Origin: Primulina eburnea
Taxonomy: Eukaryota > Streptophyta > Magnoliopsida > Lamiales > Gesneriaceae
Length of the DNA stretch: 64,000 nucleotides
Direction: 5' to 3'
Assembly: GCF_022965805.1 (NCBI RefSeq)
Contig: NC_133114.1
Coordinates: 4,422,261 to 4,486,260 of the forward strand
Notes under the pieces: generated by a model
The model's database searches: none
Seen by the model: only the letters and a program-made list of their open reading frames with translations
Told to the model about the DNA's origin: nothing
Made by a program: the position numbers and the translations under genes
Part shown: piece after piece, positions 1 to 11,314 of the stretch
Layout of the letters: each line of letters starts with the position of its first letter
Numbering within the stretch: the first letter of the stretch is position 1

Positions 1-669
1 GGAGAAATTGTGTTTGTAAATAAAAGTTGAGATGACGTGTCTGGTCAAATTTGTGAATAATCTGATTTATACAATCAATCGATGTGGATTTCGATTCCGT
101 TGGTAGTTCTAACACTTTTGGTAAGTAACAAAGTGAAGAATTTAAATGAAGAATCTGTTGAAAATTGCAGAAGAAATTTATGAACAGAATATAATTTAAT
201 TATGTTATTATGAATTGAAATAACATTTTACAACTTAGAATTAGAAAAACTGAAGGGATATACCAAAACTAAAGAATTTACGATAATGAAACTAGAAAAG
301 ATGCTATATGAGATGAGCTAAAATGGCTAGAATTTGTAGAGAATGTTTACTGTAATTTCGAGTTAATTGTTGATGAAATTATTGAGAGTTTTTGGATGAT
401 CTTCCATCTGTCTTTTGTTCATTCCTCCGGACAGTTTCGTCCATCTTCCACTTTCTTTGGTCGTAGATCATGACTCAACTTCCTCGATCATATGCTGACC
501 AAGTCCTCGAACCAGCTGATTCTTCTGAGTTAATGACTTTAACCTAGTGTGCCTTAAATATATTTGGGCTGGCAGGATTTGGTTTAGTCTAAAAACGAAA
601 ATCTAAAGAAAAATAAAATAGCAACATAAAAATTTAAACAAATATAAAATAGCAACATGAAAAAATTTA
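1..669. other. A/T-rich intergenic DNA, no gene seen
   Basis: No open frame here resembles a known protein on either strand. The stretch is A/T-rich with a short mixed-composition block near 400-540. It probably continues the old transposon territory that starts at about 670, but I could not match it to the relic. Confidence 0.5.
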
Positions 670-2740
670 AAGAACATTTAGATGTTCTTTAGATACGGTA
701 ATAAGCTCAATATTTGTTTTGGAGACAAAGGAAGTAAAACAATTGGTTCCTTCTTGAGAACAAAAGAATAAATATTCTTAAACCCATAATGCATCACTCG
801 CCTATCATATTGTCACGGTCTCTCCAACAAGATATGACAAGCATACATTGGCACATCACACATACCTCACCAACATACTTCCCTATCGAAAACAAAACAA
901 AACTTGCTTGTTCACTTTCACTCCCGCACAATCATTCAACCATTGTAACCTATATGGTTGAGAATGTTTCAAGGTAGGCAAGCTCAACTTCTCCACCATC
1001 TCACAACTAGTCATATTGGCACAACTCCCTCCATCTATAATAAGGTTGCAAACCTTGTCATTCACAAAACATCTAATATGGAAGAAATTTTCCCTTTTGG
1101 TTAGTCTCCTCTTCCTTGACTTGGGTACTCATGATACGCCTAGTCACTAATGCCACATCCATAACCGCCTCATAGCCCTCATGAGGATCCTCTAAATCAG
1201 GCATCTCATCTTCCTTATCTTCATCGTCTCCTTCACTTTGAGATTCATACTTCCAATACTTATTCAACATCATCACTATTTTATTTGGACATTGATTAGC
1301 AATGTGACCAACTCTTTGACACCTAAAGCCAAGGTTGTAAATGGCGGGAGGTGGTAGCAGGGCGGTTCGTGATTGCCTATCGCCTCGGCCGTTTAGGAGG
1401 TTGAATTTTTTTTAAGTAATTTTTTTTATAGATAATCATGCAATATAATCCAAATAATCATACTTTTTTTATATAAAATATGCAATTGAATAATGTTAAG
1501 CACAAAAAAGCTTCATATAATATAATATATCATCTAGATAATGTGCAACTAATAAAAATTCATCATCATAAATGTTATTATGCTAACAAAGTAATATAAT
1601 AAATATACAATGCCTAACCTAAATATTCTGACTGCGGTCGGCGGTCGGCGGGCGGAAGGCTGTGTGTGGTGGTTGAGACTTGAGAGTCGAGATTGAAAAC
1701 CAAAAATAAAATAAAGAAAGCGAGGTGCGCTAGGGTTTTGATATTTAAATTAGTTGATTTTGACTAGGGTTTTAAAATTGTTGACTAAGTTCTTAAAATT
1801 ATTGACTAACTTTTTAAAATTGTTGACTAGGTTTTTAAGATTGTTGACTACAACTTAAAAATCTTGATTGTCCCGCCTGCTCACGGCCTCGACCCGTCTC
1901 CCCAACGCTTTATAAGCTTGGGCCGCTTAAAACACCCGCTTCATGCATATGTGGTGCGGTCGAGGCATGAGGCCGCATAGACTGTCATTTAGAATACATC
2001 CTAAAGCATTTGATAGCTCTAGAACGATTAATATGAGTTTCAAATTTACCTTGCACTCCTTGTTTAGACGCCTCCTGCTTAATATCAGCTTTGGTCTTGG
2101 CCAACACTTTGCCTTCTTCACATTTAACAACGTTGGAACGCCAAATTGTTGATGCATTCCCCACTTGAGTGCTGCGGCCAACTCCTCTCCTCTTGAGTTG
2201 TTGCTCCACCTTTATCCCAATCTGCACTATCTCATCTATATCTAAATAGTGTCTAAGCTTCAATTGATCTTGAATTTCCCTATTTAATCCACATAGAAAA
2301 CAAGCCATAGTAGCCTCAACTCGCTTCTCCCATTTTATATAAGCCTCTTGGTCAGACTTACCGTGGAACGATGAGATCTTCATCTTAATGCTACCCATAT
2401 TCTCATATACCTTATTACCATTGTGGTACCTACCCCGTACTGTTTCTTCTTTTCCTCTCCCAAATCCTCTATCACCCTTTATTTATTCCCCCAACTCTCA
2501 TTTGGCTCTCATAGTCACCTCCCAAATGAAATTCATCATCGTATTCTCTCTACCCACATTCTTAGGTTTAGACCTTCTACTACCAGTGCTTCCTTCAAGC
2601 TTATCCAACCTCTCATGTAAGGGCTCCAATTGGGTCCTCATCATCCTATTGAAATGACCGAACAACGCCTCCATTTGGACATTAAAAAGTCCTTGGTTCA
2701 CTTCATCTCCTACCTCGCTCTTCATTTTTCTTTCAGACAT
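670..2740 (-). pseudogene. Ty3/gypsy gag-protease relic
   Basis: Decayed gag-protease part of a gypsy retrotransposon, read right to left. The gag N-terminus starts at 2740 (MSERKMKSEVGDE). A retrotransposon gag domain lies at about 2398-2000 (FHGKSDQEAYIKWEKRVE). A CX2C zinc knuckle is split between about 2010 and 1325-1285 (CFR, then CQRVGHIANQC), followed by an acidic linker at 1276-1073. The aspartic protease spans 1065-883 with the active-site triad as IIDGGS instead of the usual D-S/T-G. Homology continues to about 670 through a frameshift and a TGA where the family has Trp. No reverse transcriptase follows, so the relic is truncated. It is interrupted by the insertion at about 1330-1996. 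Confidence 0.8.
1330..1996. mobile_element. Non-autonomous MULE-like insertion in the gag zinc knuckle
   Basis: The relic gag reading stops after CFR near 2000 and resumes with CQRVGH near 1325, so about 0.67 kb is foreign. The flanks carry a probable target duplication: cacctaaagc at 1320-1329 and catcctaaagc at 1997-2007 (cctaaagc exact). The ends are weakly inverted (left ttgtaaatggcgg, right complement ttctaaatgacag). An 8-10 bp duplication fits Mutator-like (9-11 bp) or hAT (8 bp) elements. There is no transposase; the interior is A/T-rich with G/C-rich ends. The ends resemble those of the element at 45117-45481. Confidence 0.55.
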
Positions 2741-2744
2741 GGTA

Positions 2745-4164
2745 CATGCAAGAAAATGTCAGTAGAATAAAAATATATTCCTCACCTGAATGCTCACGGT
2801 CACTCCAAAGAAAATTCACTTATCTCTCCTCCTTTTTCCTCTCCTCACTTCCAATACTCACTAGTCACTTCAAAAAAAATTCACTCGCACTCATTACTTT
2901 CACTCGAATTTGAGAGTTCTCTCAAAAGTGCTCAAGATTTGTATTTGTGTATATCAAACTAGCAAGTTTAACTCGTGAACAATTATGATCGACTCACTTG
3001 GACTGCGTAAACAAGCAATTTGAAATACTTATTTATTATTTATTATTATGAGAGACACTTGAATATGGCTCCCACAAGAGAATAGCAAAAAAATACCAAA
3101 ACCAGATTGTAGCAAAATTTCGAAATTTTTGTACTATTTTTTTGATTTCAGAATGAGGTTGCAACTCGAAAAAAAAATCCACAACATTTCGAGAATCACA
3201 GATTCACGAAAGGCGAAGAATGATAGAACAAATCAGATCTGGAAAAAAACAAAGTATTAACACAGATATGATAATCAAACGATATACTTGAATCAAAGAG
3301 GAACCAGAAGATCTGGTACCAAATGATGAATCCTCGTACGCAAGAAAGGCAAACACGGTATACAATTATGCCCTCAATTCAATAACGTTTAAGGATCCAT
3401 GTTGTGATATCATGTTCTTTTGAATCAAGTAATGCATGATTTTCACCCTTAAACTATGTGGTTTAGTAATAAACAATCGACACTCAAACGAACCTTCAAA
3501 GAACTCGTCTTTGACAACCCGCGTAAGAACGATTGACAAACGCCACAAATTATAAACTTTGATAAGTTTGATTTTGATGAACAAAGCAAAAGCTTTGAAA
3601 AAGTTTGAGAGAAAACTTAAAATATTTGTATAAACCCAAGATAATCTCAATAGTGTGTCAAATTTCGTCCATATATTGTTTACATATCAAAAGATAATAA
3701 AAAATAAGTTCCCAAATAATCTAGGACCTAAATTAGGTAAAAATATAATTTTTGCGTTGCGGAGCTGTTCAAGTAGCGCCTATGCGCCCGTAATTCGTGC
3801 TCCGCTCGCAGACTTAGTGTTGTGGCGCTTGTTAAGTAGCGCCTAGACGTTAGTTGCTTCGCCGACCCTGGTGCCTAGGCACTATAATGTAGCGCTGCGG
3901 CACTTCCTCCTTGGCGTTGCGGAGCTAGTCCATCAACATTGCTCAGTAACATTCATATTGTCTCCAAACTCACTCTCATGTATCACGATTCCCTCGAGGC
4001 TTGGAATCTTGCTTGTAAGCTCTTTTTGATTGCTTATGAGTCCATGCAATACTTTCTTGAATCTCTTCATTTGACCCTCTCATGATTGGTCCCTCCGGCA
4101 ACTCTAAAGAGTCCCACACCTTCCTCGGAGCTTGACCTTCCTTGATCGCATCAGAACTATTCTC
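2745..4164 (-). other. Non-coding leader/LTR-like part of the gypsy relic
   Basis: This is upstream of the relic gag. At about 3303-3322 the minus strand reads tttggtaccagatc, which resembles an initiator-Met tRNA primer site (tggtatcagagc) with changes; immediately upstream the minus strand reads ggattcatca, a possible LTR end. The DNA from 3327 to about 3960 may therefore be an LTR, but I found no partner. At 4167-3976 a minus-strand fragment (RKVWDSLELPEGP...) looks like the end of a retroelement polyprotein. G/C-rich gcgcctaggc-type motifs lie at 3760-3930. Assignment is tentative. Confidence 0.35.
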
Positions 4165-4622
4165 CATGGATTGTCAATGATGGTCTTCTTCTCTCTTGGC
4201 TTCTTGGCACGATGAGAAAAGATACCCTTGACCTAAATCTTGACGCTGAAACAACGTATGAGCTATGGTCTTCTCTTGGAGAACACTTGCTGTCCGGAAA
4301 CTATTGAAAAGGAGGGAAATCTAAAACATCTACTAATGACTGCTAAAGAAAGGGTCACAAGCAGTAGATGAGTATATGAGAGAATTCAAGGCAATATGTG
4401 ACATGCTTGCTGCGATCAAGAAGCATGTTAGTGACATTGACAAAGTTTTTCAATTTGCTAGAGGTTTGGGGCCAATGTATGAGAACTTTCGATTAGCTAT
4501 GCTTTCTAAACCACTTTACCTCTCTTTTGGTCAGTTTGTGACTTCAGGGACATGAACAAGCCTTGGACGCTAAAAAAAATGTATTTCTTGAACATGCCCA
4601 AGCCTATTTTAGCCAACGCGGA
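4165..4622 (+). pseudogene. Copia-A gag, 5' piece
   Basis: UBN2-type copia gag. Visible pieces are WIVNDGLLLSWLLGTM near 4168-4215, then after frame breaks DEYMREFKAICDMLAAIKK near 4370-4425, VFQFARGLGPMYENFR near 4447-4495, and a stretch ending in the Gly/Arg-rich tail at 4600-4622. The frame breaks at about 4298 and 4350. The last five bases (gcgga, 4618-4622) are the target duplication of gypsy-1, and gag resumes at 13296. Confidence 0.8.
4618..4622. repeat. Gypsy-1 target site duplication, left
   Basis: gcgga lies directly before the 5' LTR and is repeated at 13296-13300 after the 3' LTR. Removing one copy and the element restores a continuous Arg/Gly-rich gag reading. Confidence 0.95.
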
Positions 4623-4951
4623 TGTAATGCCTGAATTAAATATCACAAGTTATGGATTTAGTAATGTGAGATTACTAAATAATTAATGATTTTTAACGAT
4701 AGAAATATGACATATGTTGGTCATATGAAGTCCAAATGATTTGAAATTTGGATATAACGTAGAAAACTCAAAGATATAGAAGTTTCATGTTTTGAGTTTT
4801 GGAAAATTTTGTCGTCTGACTGGTCCAAAGAGATATACCGGTGTTAAAATGTTAAATATTAAATATTATATTATATTATATTATTTTATTAATATAATAT
4901 AATAATAAAAAATAATAATAAAAAAATAAAAAAAAGAAAATTTGCATTGAG

Positions 4952-4985
4952 TCGGTGGAATTCATTCAAATATGAATTCCACCGA
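4952..4985. repeat. Perfect inverted repeat in the gypsy-1 5' LTR
   Basis: TCGGTGGAATTCAT at 4952-4965 and its exact complement ATGAATTCCACCGA at 4972-4985 are separated by six bases. The same palindrome is at 11654-11687 in the 3' LTR. Gypsy-2 carries a different palindrome at the matching place. Confidence 0.9.
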
Positions 4986-5905
4986 ATTCATCAGAGGACA
5001 GCGACAGAGAGAGCGAGGGCAGAGAGAAGAAAGAAAACGGTATACGGTTTTTGATTTTCTTTTCGATCGTGCGACTTATCGGTTTATCCAATCGACGAAC
5101 CGACTTCAGTTTTAGGATCGTTGACACGAGGTCTTCGATTAGAGGTATAAATTTCATATTTTTGGTGATGTTTGAAATTCGTCGATTTTTGGAATAAATC
5201 CGATAAATTGTTAAATCATACTAAAATTGAAGATTGTTGAATATTGTATGATTTTAACGAAGTAGAGAAGATTATTGTATTGTTGTTTTGAATTATTCCT
5301 AATTTGTTTTAATTAGGGATTTTTAATCGTTGAATTGAGATTGGAGAGTTGTTTGTCAGTTGTTATTAATTCTGATTATATATTTGGAGTCTACGAAGAA
5401 TAGGCTACACGTTGATATAAAGTTTTCGTAATTTGACGGATGTTGTAAAATAGCCTATTATTTGAAGTTAATTAATTAGGGTGTATTTGATGGTAGTATT
5501 GTGAATTAAATACACCAGAATATTAAATTGTTGAGCGATAATAATTTATAATCGAGTTTTATATTTTGTTGAATTAATTGTTGTTGGGCTATTTGATGTT
5601 ATATATTGAGGCTGTTATAACTGTGTTGATACGGTGACAATAATCTGATAATTATTGTTGAATTATTTAGATACGTCACAAGCCTCGGGATCAAAGAAAT
5701 AGCCAGATTTTATATATACTCGATTATCAGGTACGTGTTGACGTACGAGCATATGTTGTTAATGTTTAGTATTGATGAATACTATTGCGTTGAACGATGA
5801 TAAATCACCGGAATTGGGTGATTTGATATTATATTTGTTGTTGTTTATTATTGTTGATATTGTTGACTATCGTTGTTGGGAGACTTCTCGTTGATGTTGT
5901 CACGT

Positions 5906-6090
5906 TGATGTTGTTCGTTCAACGATATTGCTGTCGCCGGTGTTGGGGTGCGACGTATCGTGGATGTTGTTATTCGTTCGAAGATATTGCTGTCGCCGGT
6001 GTTGGGGTGCGACGTATCGTCGATGTTGTTGTTCGTTCGACGATATTGCTGTCGCCGGTGTTGGGGTGCGACGTATCGTCGATGTTGTTG
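5906..6090 (+). repeat. 59-bp LTR minisatellite, 3 copies (gypsy-1 5' LTR)
   Basis: Period 59 is read directly from the recurrence of tgttggggtg at 5941, 6000 and 6059. Each unit contains cgacgata ... tatcgtcg and inside that gtcgc ... gcgac, so each unit can fold into a two-part hairpin; the first two units carry mismatches in the outer arm. Confidence 0.93.
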
Positions 6091-6540
6091 CATTGTGATG
6101 TTGTTGAGGTTGTTGGCTGATTGTCCAGAAACGGCAAAGTGGGTATTTCTATTATGATTTCAGTTATATTTTATGTTGTTAATATAACTGTTATGTATTA
6201 CGATGATGATTGTTGTATATGCTCACCCTTTGAGGGCTGTTTCTGTTGGACAGGTTACAGGACTATGCTGTGAGACATGATAGTGGTGAAGGACTAGGTG
6301 TGTCTAGTCAAACAGTCCTGTAGTTGATAGTAGATAGAGGCAGTATAGTTTATTGTCTTATTTGAGTTGTATGTGTGTATTTATTATACTGTTTCTGCTG
6401 CATTGACATAAATAGTGTGGTGATTGCACTATTTTGTCGTATATGCATTATATTATTACGTCGTCGAAAAGGAAAATTTTTATGCATATTACGTCACATG
6501 TTGTATGATTACGTGGCGAGGTTTGGGGCGCCACATTTGG

Positions 6541-6554
6541 TGGTATCAGAGCAT
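6541..6554 (+). promoter_or_regulatory. Gypsy-1 primer binding site (tRNA-iMet)
   Basis: TGGTATCAGAGCAT begins five bases after the 5' LTR. TGGTATCAGAGC is the complement of the 3' end of plant initiator methionine tRNA, the usual primer for chromovirus reverse transcription. Confidence 0.93.
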
Positions 6555-6768
6555 ATGTTAGATGTCTGGGATGGTTAGGAGTTGGGTTTGTGATGAGGGA
6601 GTTGGATGGCGATATTATCTGCGTATGTCTGTGCATTTGACTTGTTATTGATTATTTCTCGATGTGATTGATTGTTCTTTAGTTGCATGTGCTTTCGTGC
6701 GAAAGGTGTGATGATGATTACTGGATTGTAATTGTTAAATGTTATGATTAACAATTTGATTTCCAGTG

Positions 6769-8934
6769 ATGGCAGCTAGAGAACAGGTACATCCACACGA
6801 GGAAAGAGATGAGGTTGACAGTGGGTTCGGACAGATGAATCCATTGCCACCTCCTCCTATGGGACAGGCACCTGCAGATCAGCCTTTATTACCTGGTGAG
6901 TTGACTTTGGCACAGTTCAGCAGTTATTTTCCGCCGAGATTTGATAGTTCTGAGACTGGTGAGCGAGCAGAGGAGTGGATTGAGAGGATAGAGCAGATAT
7001 TTGTGACCGCACCGTGTGCTAGGTCTGCTTGGTTACGATTGGCTACATTTCAGCTTTCGCGGAATGTATTATTGTGGTGGCAGACGACTGAGGCCGGATT
7101 GAGAGCTCAGGGCCGTACTGTTGATTGGGATGTGTTTCGATCTCGTTTTCTTGATAAATATTTTTCTATAGCAGCCAGACAAAAGAAAGAGAAAGAATTT
7201 GAGGATTTGAGACAGGGTAGTATGTCTGTTGCTGAGTATGAGACCCGATATTCTACATTGCTGAAATATGTACCACATGTTGCTACGAATGTTCATGCTA
7301 AGATGAGGCATTTCTTGAAAGGGTTGAAGTTAGAGTTATTTGATCGTGTGCAATCAAATAACCCAGTATCATTTGAGGATGCAGTGACGAGGACTGAGAT
7401 GTCTGAGTTGGTTATGCAGGAGTATGGGGCTCAGGGACGATTATCAGAGCCGACTAGGGAGTCATTGCGACCGCAGGGACAGTCTTTTAAATATCAGAAA
7501 GGTTCATCTTCTTCTTCAGCATCATCTGGGAAGCGTCGATTTGATTCACGACGTGTTGAGAGTCGTGGGAGCAGTTCTCAGTCTGTTCAGGGGCAGAGAG
7601 GGGAGTCCAGAGCAGTGAGATGTTTTCGTTGTGGGGGACCTCATCTGATTAGAGATTGTACGCAGACTGAGATCACATGTTTTGAGTGTGGCGGTGTTGG
7701 TCATTTGGCGAGACAGTGTCCTAGTCGTGAGGGACGGCGAAAGCCCGGTAGTGATAGAGGCAGATCCTCAGGGAGAGGAGGACGGCAGCCTCAGCAGTCT
7801 ACACCGCGACCTTCTGGAGGACAGCCACGTATGCAGGGAGCTGGTCCGCCTCAGGCACATGTGTATGCTTTGACACGAGAGCAGGCAGAGGAGGCACGAG
7901 AGGAGATGATAGCGGGTAAGTGTTATTTATGTTCTTATCCTGCTTATATTCTTATTGATACTGGTGCCTCGCATACTTTCATATCGAAGAGGTTTGTGGT
8001 TGAGCATCATATGCGCTCGTCTCCATTGTCTATGCCTCTTTCTGTTTCGACACCTTCTGGAGTTGATATATCAGTTGTATCTATGATATCAGATGGCATT
8101 ATTTCTTATGAGGGCTATGAGCTGAGATCTGATATGATTATTCTAGAGATGACTGATTTTGATTGTATCGTGGGAATTAATGTGCTGAGGAGATATTGTG
8201 CGACAGTTGATTGTTATCAGCGGGTGGTATATTTTTATACAGATGAGAAAGAGCGTTGGACATTTTATGGGAAGGGTTCTCGTCCCCGTGTTCCGTTGGT
8301 ATCTGCCATCCGGATGTCTCGGTTATTGGAGCATGGGCATGAGGGTTATCTTATTTGTGCTGTAGATGTGACAAAGAAGAAGAAAGAGGTGGGAATAGAG
8401 AACATACCTATAGTTGCTGAGTTTGCCGATGTATTTCCTGATGAGATTCCAGGCTTCCCACCAGCTCGTGGGGTGGAGTTTGGGATCGAGTTGATGCCAG
8501 GTACTTCCCCTATTTCTCGTACTCCTTACAGAATGGCACCAGCAGAGTTGAGAGAGTTGAAAGCCCAGTTGCAGGACTTGCTGGACAAGGGATACATTCG
8601 CCCTAGTGTATCGCCTTGGGGTGCACCAGTACTATTTGTTAGAAAGAAAGATGGAACGATGCGGCTTTGTATTGACTATCGACAGCTGAATAAGGTAACG
8701 ATTAAGAATAAATATCCCCTCCCTCGTATTGATGATTTGTTTGATCAGTTACAGAGAACCTCGGTATATTCGAAGATTGATTTGAGGTCAGGATATCATC
8801 AGATACGGGTTAGAGAGGAGGATATTCAGAAGACAGCATTCAGGACCAGATATGGGCATTATGAGTTTTTAGTTATGCCGTTTGGGTTGACGAATGCTCC
8901 AGCTGTGTTCATGAGTTTGATGAATAAGGAGTGA
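6769..8934 (+). pseudogene. Gypsy-1 gag-protease-RT, truncated
   Basis: First part of the gag-pol polyprotein, about 721 aa from ATG 6769 (a GTG precedes it). It holds a retrotransposon gag domain at about 70-230, a Ser/Arg-rich linker, two zinc knuckles at about 285-320 ([27 protein letters not shown]), the aspartic protease with [10 protein letters not shown] near 400, and RT from about 575 with CIDYRQLNK and [10 protein letters not shown]. The frame ends just after [15 protein letters not shown]. Compared with gypsy-2, 65 bp are missing at about 8925, which removes the FIDD catalytic motif and shifts the frame. In a complete copy this polyprotein would form the virus-like particle and copy RNA into DNA; this one cannot. 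Confidence 0.9.
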
Positions 8935-8953
8935 GGCTGAGCATGCAGGACAC

Positions 8954-11230
8954 TTGCGTTCAGTGTTACAGGTGTTGCGAGATAGACAGTTGTATGCCAA
9001 ACTCAGTAAGTGTGAGTTTTGGTTGGATCGAGTGGTCTTCTTGGGTCATGTTATATCAAGAGATGGGATTTCTGTTGATCCAACGAATGTCGAAGCCGTG
9101 TTACAGTGGTCTGCACCTACATCTGTACTTGAGATCCGTAGTTTCTTGGGTTTAGTAGGTTATTATCGTCGATTTATCGATGGATTTTCAAAGATTGCTA
9201 GACCTTTGATACAGTTGACTCAGAAAGGTGTGCGATTTCACTGGTCTGAAGCATGTGAGAGGAGTTTTCAAGAGTTGAAACACCGACTGACGACTGCACC
9301 GGTGTTATCAATCCCTACAGAAAATGAGAGGTTTGTTGTTTATACTGATGCATCATTACATGGTTTGGGATGTGTTTTGATGCAGGATCGACATGTTGTG
9401 GCATATGCTTCGAGACAACTGAAACCACACGAAACAAGGTACCCCGTGCATGACTTGGAGTTGGCAGCCATTATCTTCGCCTTGAAGATATGGCGACATT
9501 ATTTATACGGTACCTCGTTTACGATTTATACTGATCATAAGAGCTTGAGATTTTTGTTTACTCAGACAGAGTTGAATATGAGACAGAGGCGATGGTTAGA
9601 TTTGCTGAAGGATTATGATTGTGAGATTGAATATCATCCTGGTCGAGCCAATCTTACAGCTGATGCATTGAGCCGTAAAGTGAGTTGTACTGCAGAGGAT
9701 GTGAGTCGCTTATCAGCTATGATGATGTCTTGTTGTTCCTTGGGATATGATTTTGATATCTCGACAACTCCTATCCAGGTATCTACCTTATTAGCTGAAC
9801 CTGATATATATGGTTGTATTCGTGATGCACAGATGACAGACGAGAGAGTTCATCGATGGAGGGAGTTAGTTTCTCAGAAACAAGATACTCGTTTTAGAGT
9901 GGCTGATGATGGCAGTTTGAGGATGAATGATAGATGGGTAGTTCCTGATATATCTGAGTTGCGTCAGGGTCTGTTGCGGCGTGCACATTGTAGTCGATAT
10001 TCTATCCACCCTGGTGGCAAGAAGATGTATAAGGATCTACGTTCTCAGTTTTGGTGGAAGGGAATGAAACGTGATGTGATTGATTTTGCACGTCGATGTC
10101 TCAATTGTCAACAGATCAAAGCTGAGAGGAGAAGGCCCGGAGGTGAATTGAGAAGTTTAGAAGTACCGACTTGGAAATGGGAGCACATATCGATGGATTT
10201 TGTGACTCATTTGCCAAGAAGCACTGGAACTATTGATGCTATTTGGGTGATTGTTGATCGATTGACGAAAGTTGCACATTTTATACCCTATAGCATGAGT
10301 AGTACGTATTTGACGATGGCACAGTTGTATATACGAGAGATTGTACGGTTGCATGGGATTCCAGTGTCTATTATTTCTGATAGAGATCCTCGATTTACTT
10401 CTCATTTTTGGGAAGGATTGCAGACTGCGATGGGGACAAAGTTGAGATTGAGTACAGCTTATCATCCTCAGACAGATGGTCAGACTGAACGTACTATTCA
10501 GACGCTGGAGGATATGTTGCGTGCTTATGTCATGGATTTTAAATCTGGTTGGCAGTCATCTATTCCATTGGTGGAGTTTGCGTATAACAATAGTTATCAG
10601 AGTAGTATTCAGATGGCTCCATTTGAGGCATTGTATGGGAGACGTTGTAGATCTCCGTTATACTGGGATGATGTTGATCGAGCTGCGGTTACCGGTCCTG
10701 ATATGATTCATGAGATGGAACAAAAAGTAAAATTGATACAACAACGATTGAAAGCAGCACAAGATAGACAGGCCGCCTATGCAAATAAAAGACGGAGACC
10801 CATAGAATTTCAGCAGGGCGATCGAGTATTTTTGAAAGTGTCTCTTTTTCGTGGCACAGTGCGATTTGGTATAAAAGGAAAGTTGGCACCGAGGTATGTT
10901 GGTCCGTATGAGATATTGCAGCGGATAGGCACTTTGGCTTATCGATTGGCTCTACCTCCATCTTTATCTGGTATTCATGATGTATTTCATGTGTCGATGT
11001 TGCGGAAGTATGAGCCGGATCCTTCACATGTATTGAATATTTCTGAGGTTCAGTTAGATCCTGATGTGTCTTATGTTGAGAGACCAGTTTGTATTTTGGA
11101 TCGATCTGAACGGAAGCTTCGTAGTAAGATTATACCGATGGTGAAGGTTCAGTGGGAGCATAGAGGTGTCGAAGAGGCCACTTGGGAGACAGAGCGGCAT
11201 ATGAGGGAGCTCTACCCCTACTTATCTTGA
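8954..11230 (+). pseudogene. Gypsy-1 RT tail-RNase H-integrase
   Basis: Second part of gag-pol in a new frame after the 65-bp deletion, about 758 aa to the stop at 11228-11230. It begins inside the RT palm/thumb ([16 protein letters not shown]). RNase H is at about 125-245 ([24 protein letters not shown]). The integrase H2C2 finger follows ([13 protein letters not shown] ... CLNCQQIK), then the catalytic core ([35 protein letters not shown]), a GPY/F segment (RYVGPYEIL) and a C-terminal chromodomain-like end ([16 protein letters not shown]). Such chromodomains guide chromoviruses to heterochromatin. RNase H and integrase look undamaged, but there is no start codon linked to gag. Confidence 0.9.
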
Positions 11231-11300
11231 TGGTATGACGTATCTTTATATATGCATGTTTATTACTGTTGTTGATTAATTTCGGGGTCGAAATTCATTT

Positions 11301-11314
11301 AAGGGGGGTAGAAA
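11301..11314 (+). promoter_or_regulatory. Gypsy-1 polypurine tract
   Basis: aaggggggtagaaa lies directly before the 3' LTR, the plus-strand primer position. Gypsy-2 has the identical tract. Confidence 0.9.

Larger units (their letters stand above)
4623..6535 (+). repeat. Gypsy-1 5' LTR (1,913 bp)
   Basis: Starts TGTAATGCCTGAATT and ends GGGGCGCCACA, with canonical TG...CA ends. An A/T-rich tract lies at 4860-4940, a perfect 14-bp inverted repeat at 4952-4985, and three copies of the 59-bp minisatellite at about 5906-6090. The open frames over the minisatellite are repeat artefacts. It contains the promoter and polyadenylation functions of the element by analogy; I did not locate a certain TATA box. 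Confidence 0.93.

Noticed and set aside
5848..6157. Overlapping open frames on both strands over the LTR minisatellite (also at 12552-12917, 18334-18800 and 25071-25416)
   Set aside because: A 59-bp unit without stops yields long frames in several phases. The peptides have no domain and lie within LTRs.
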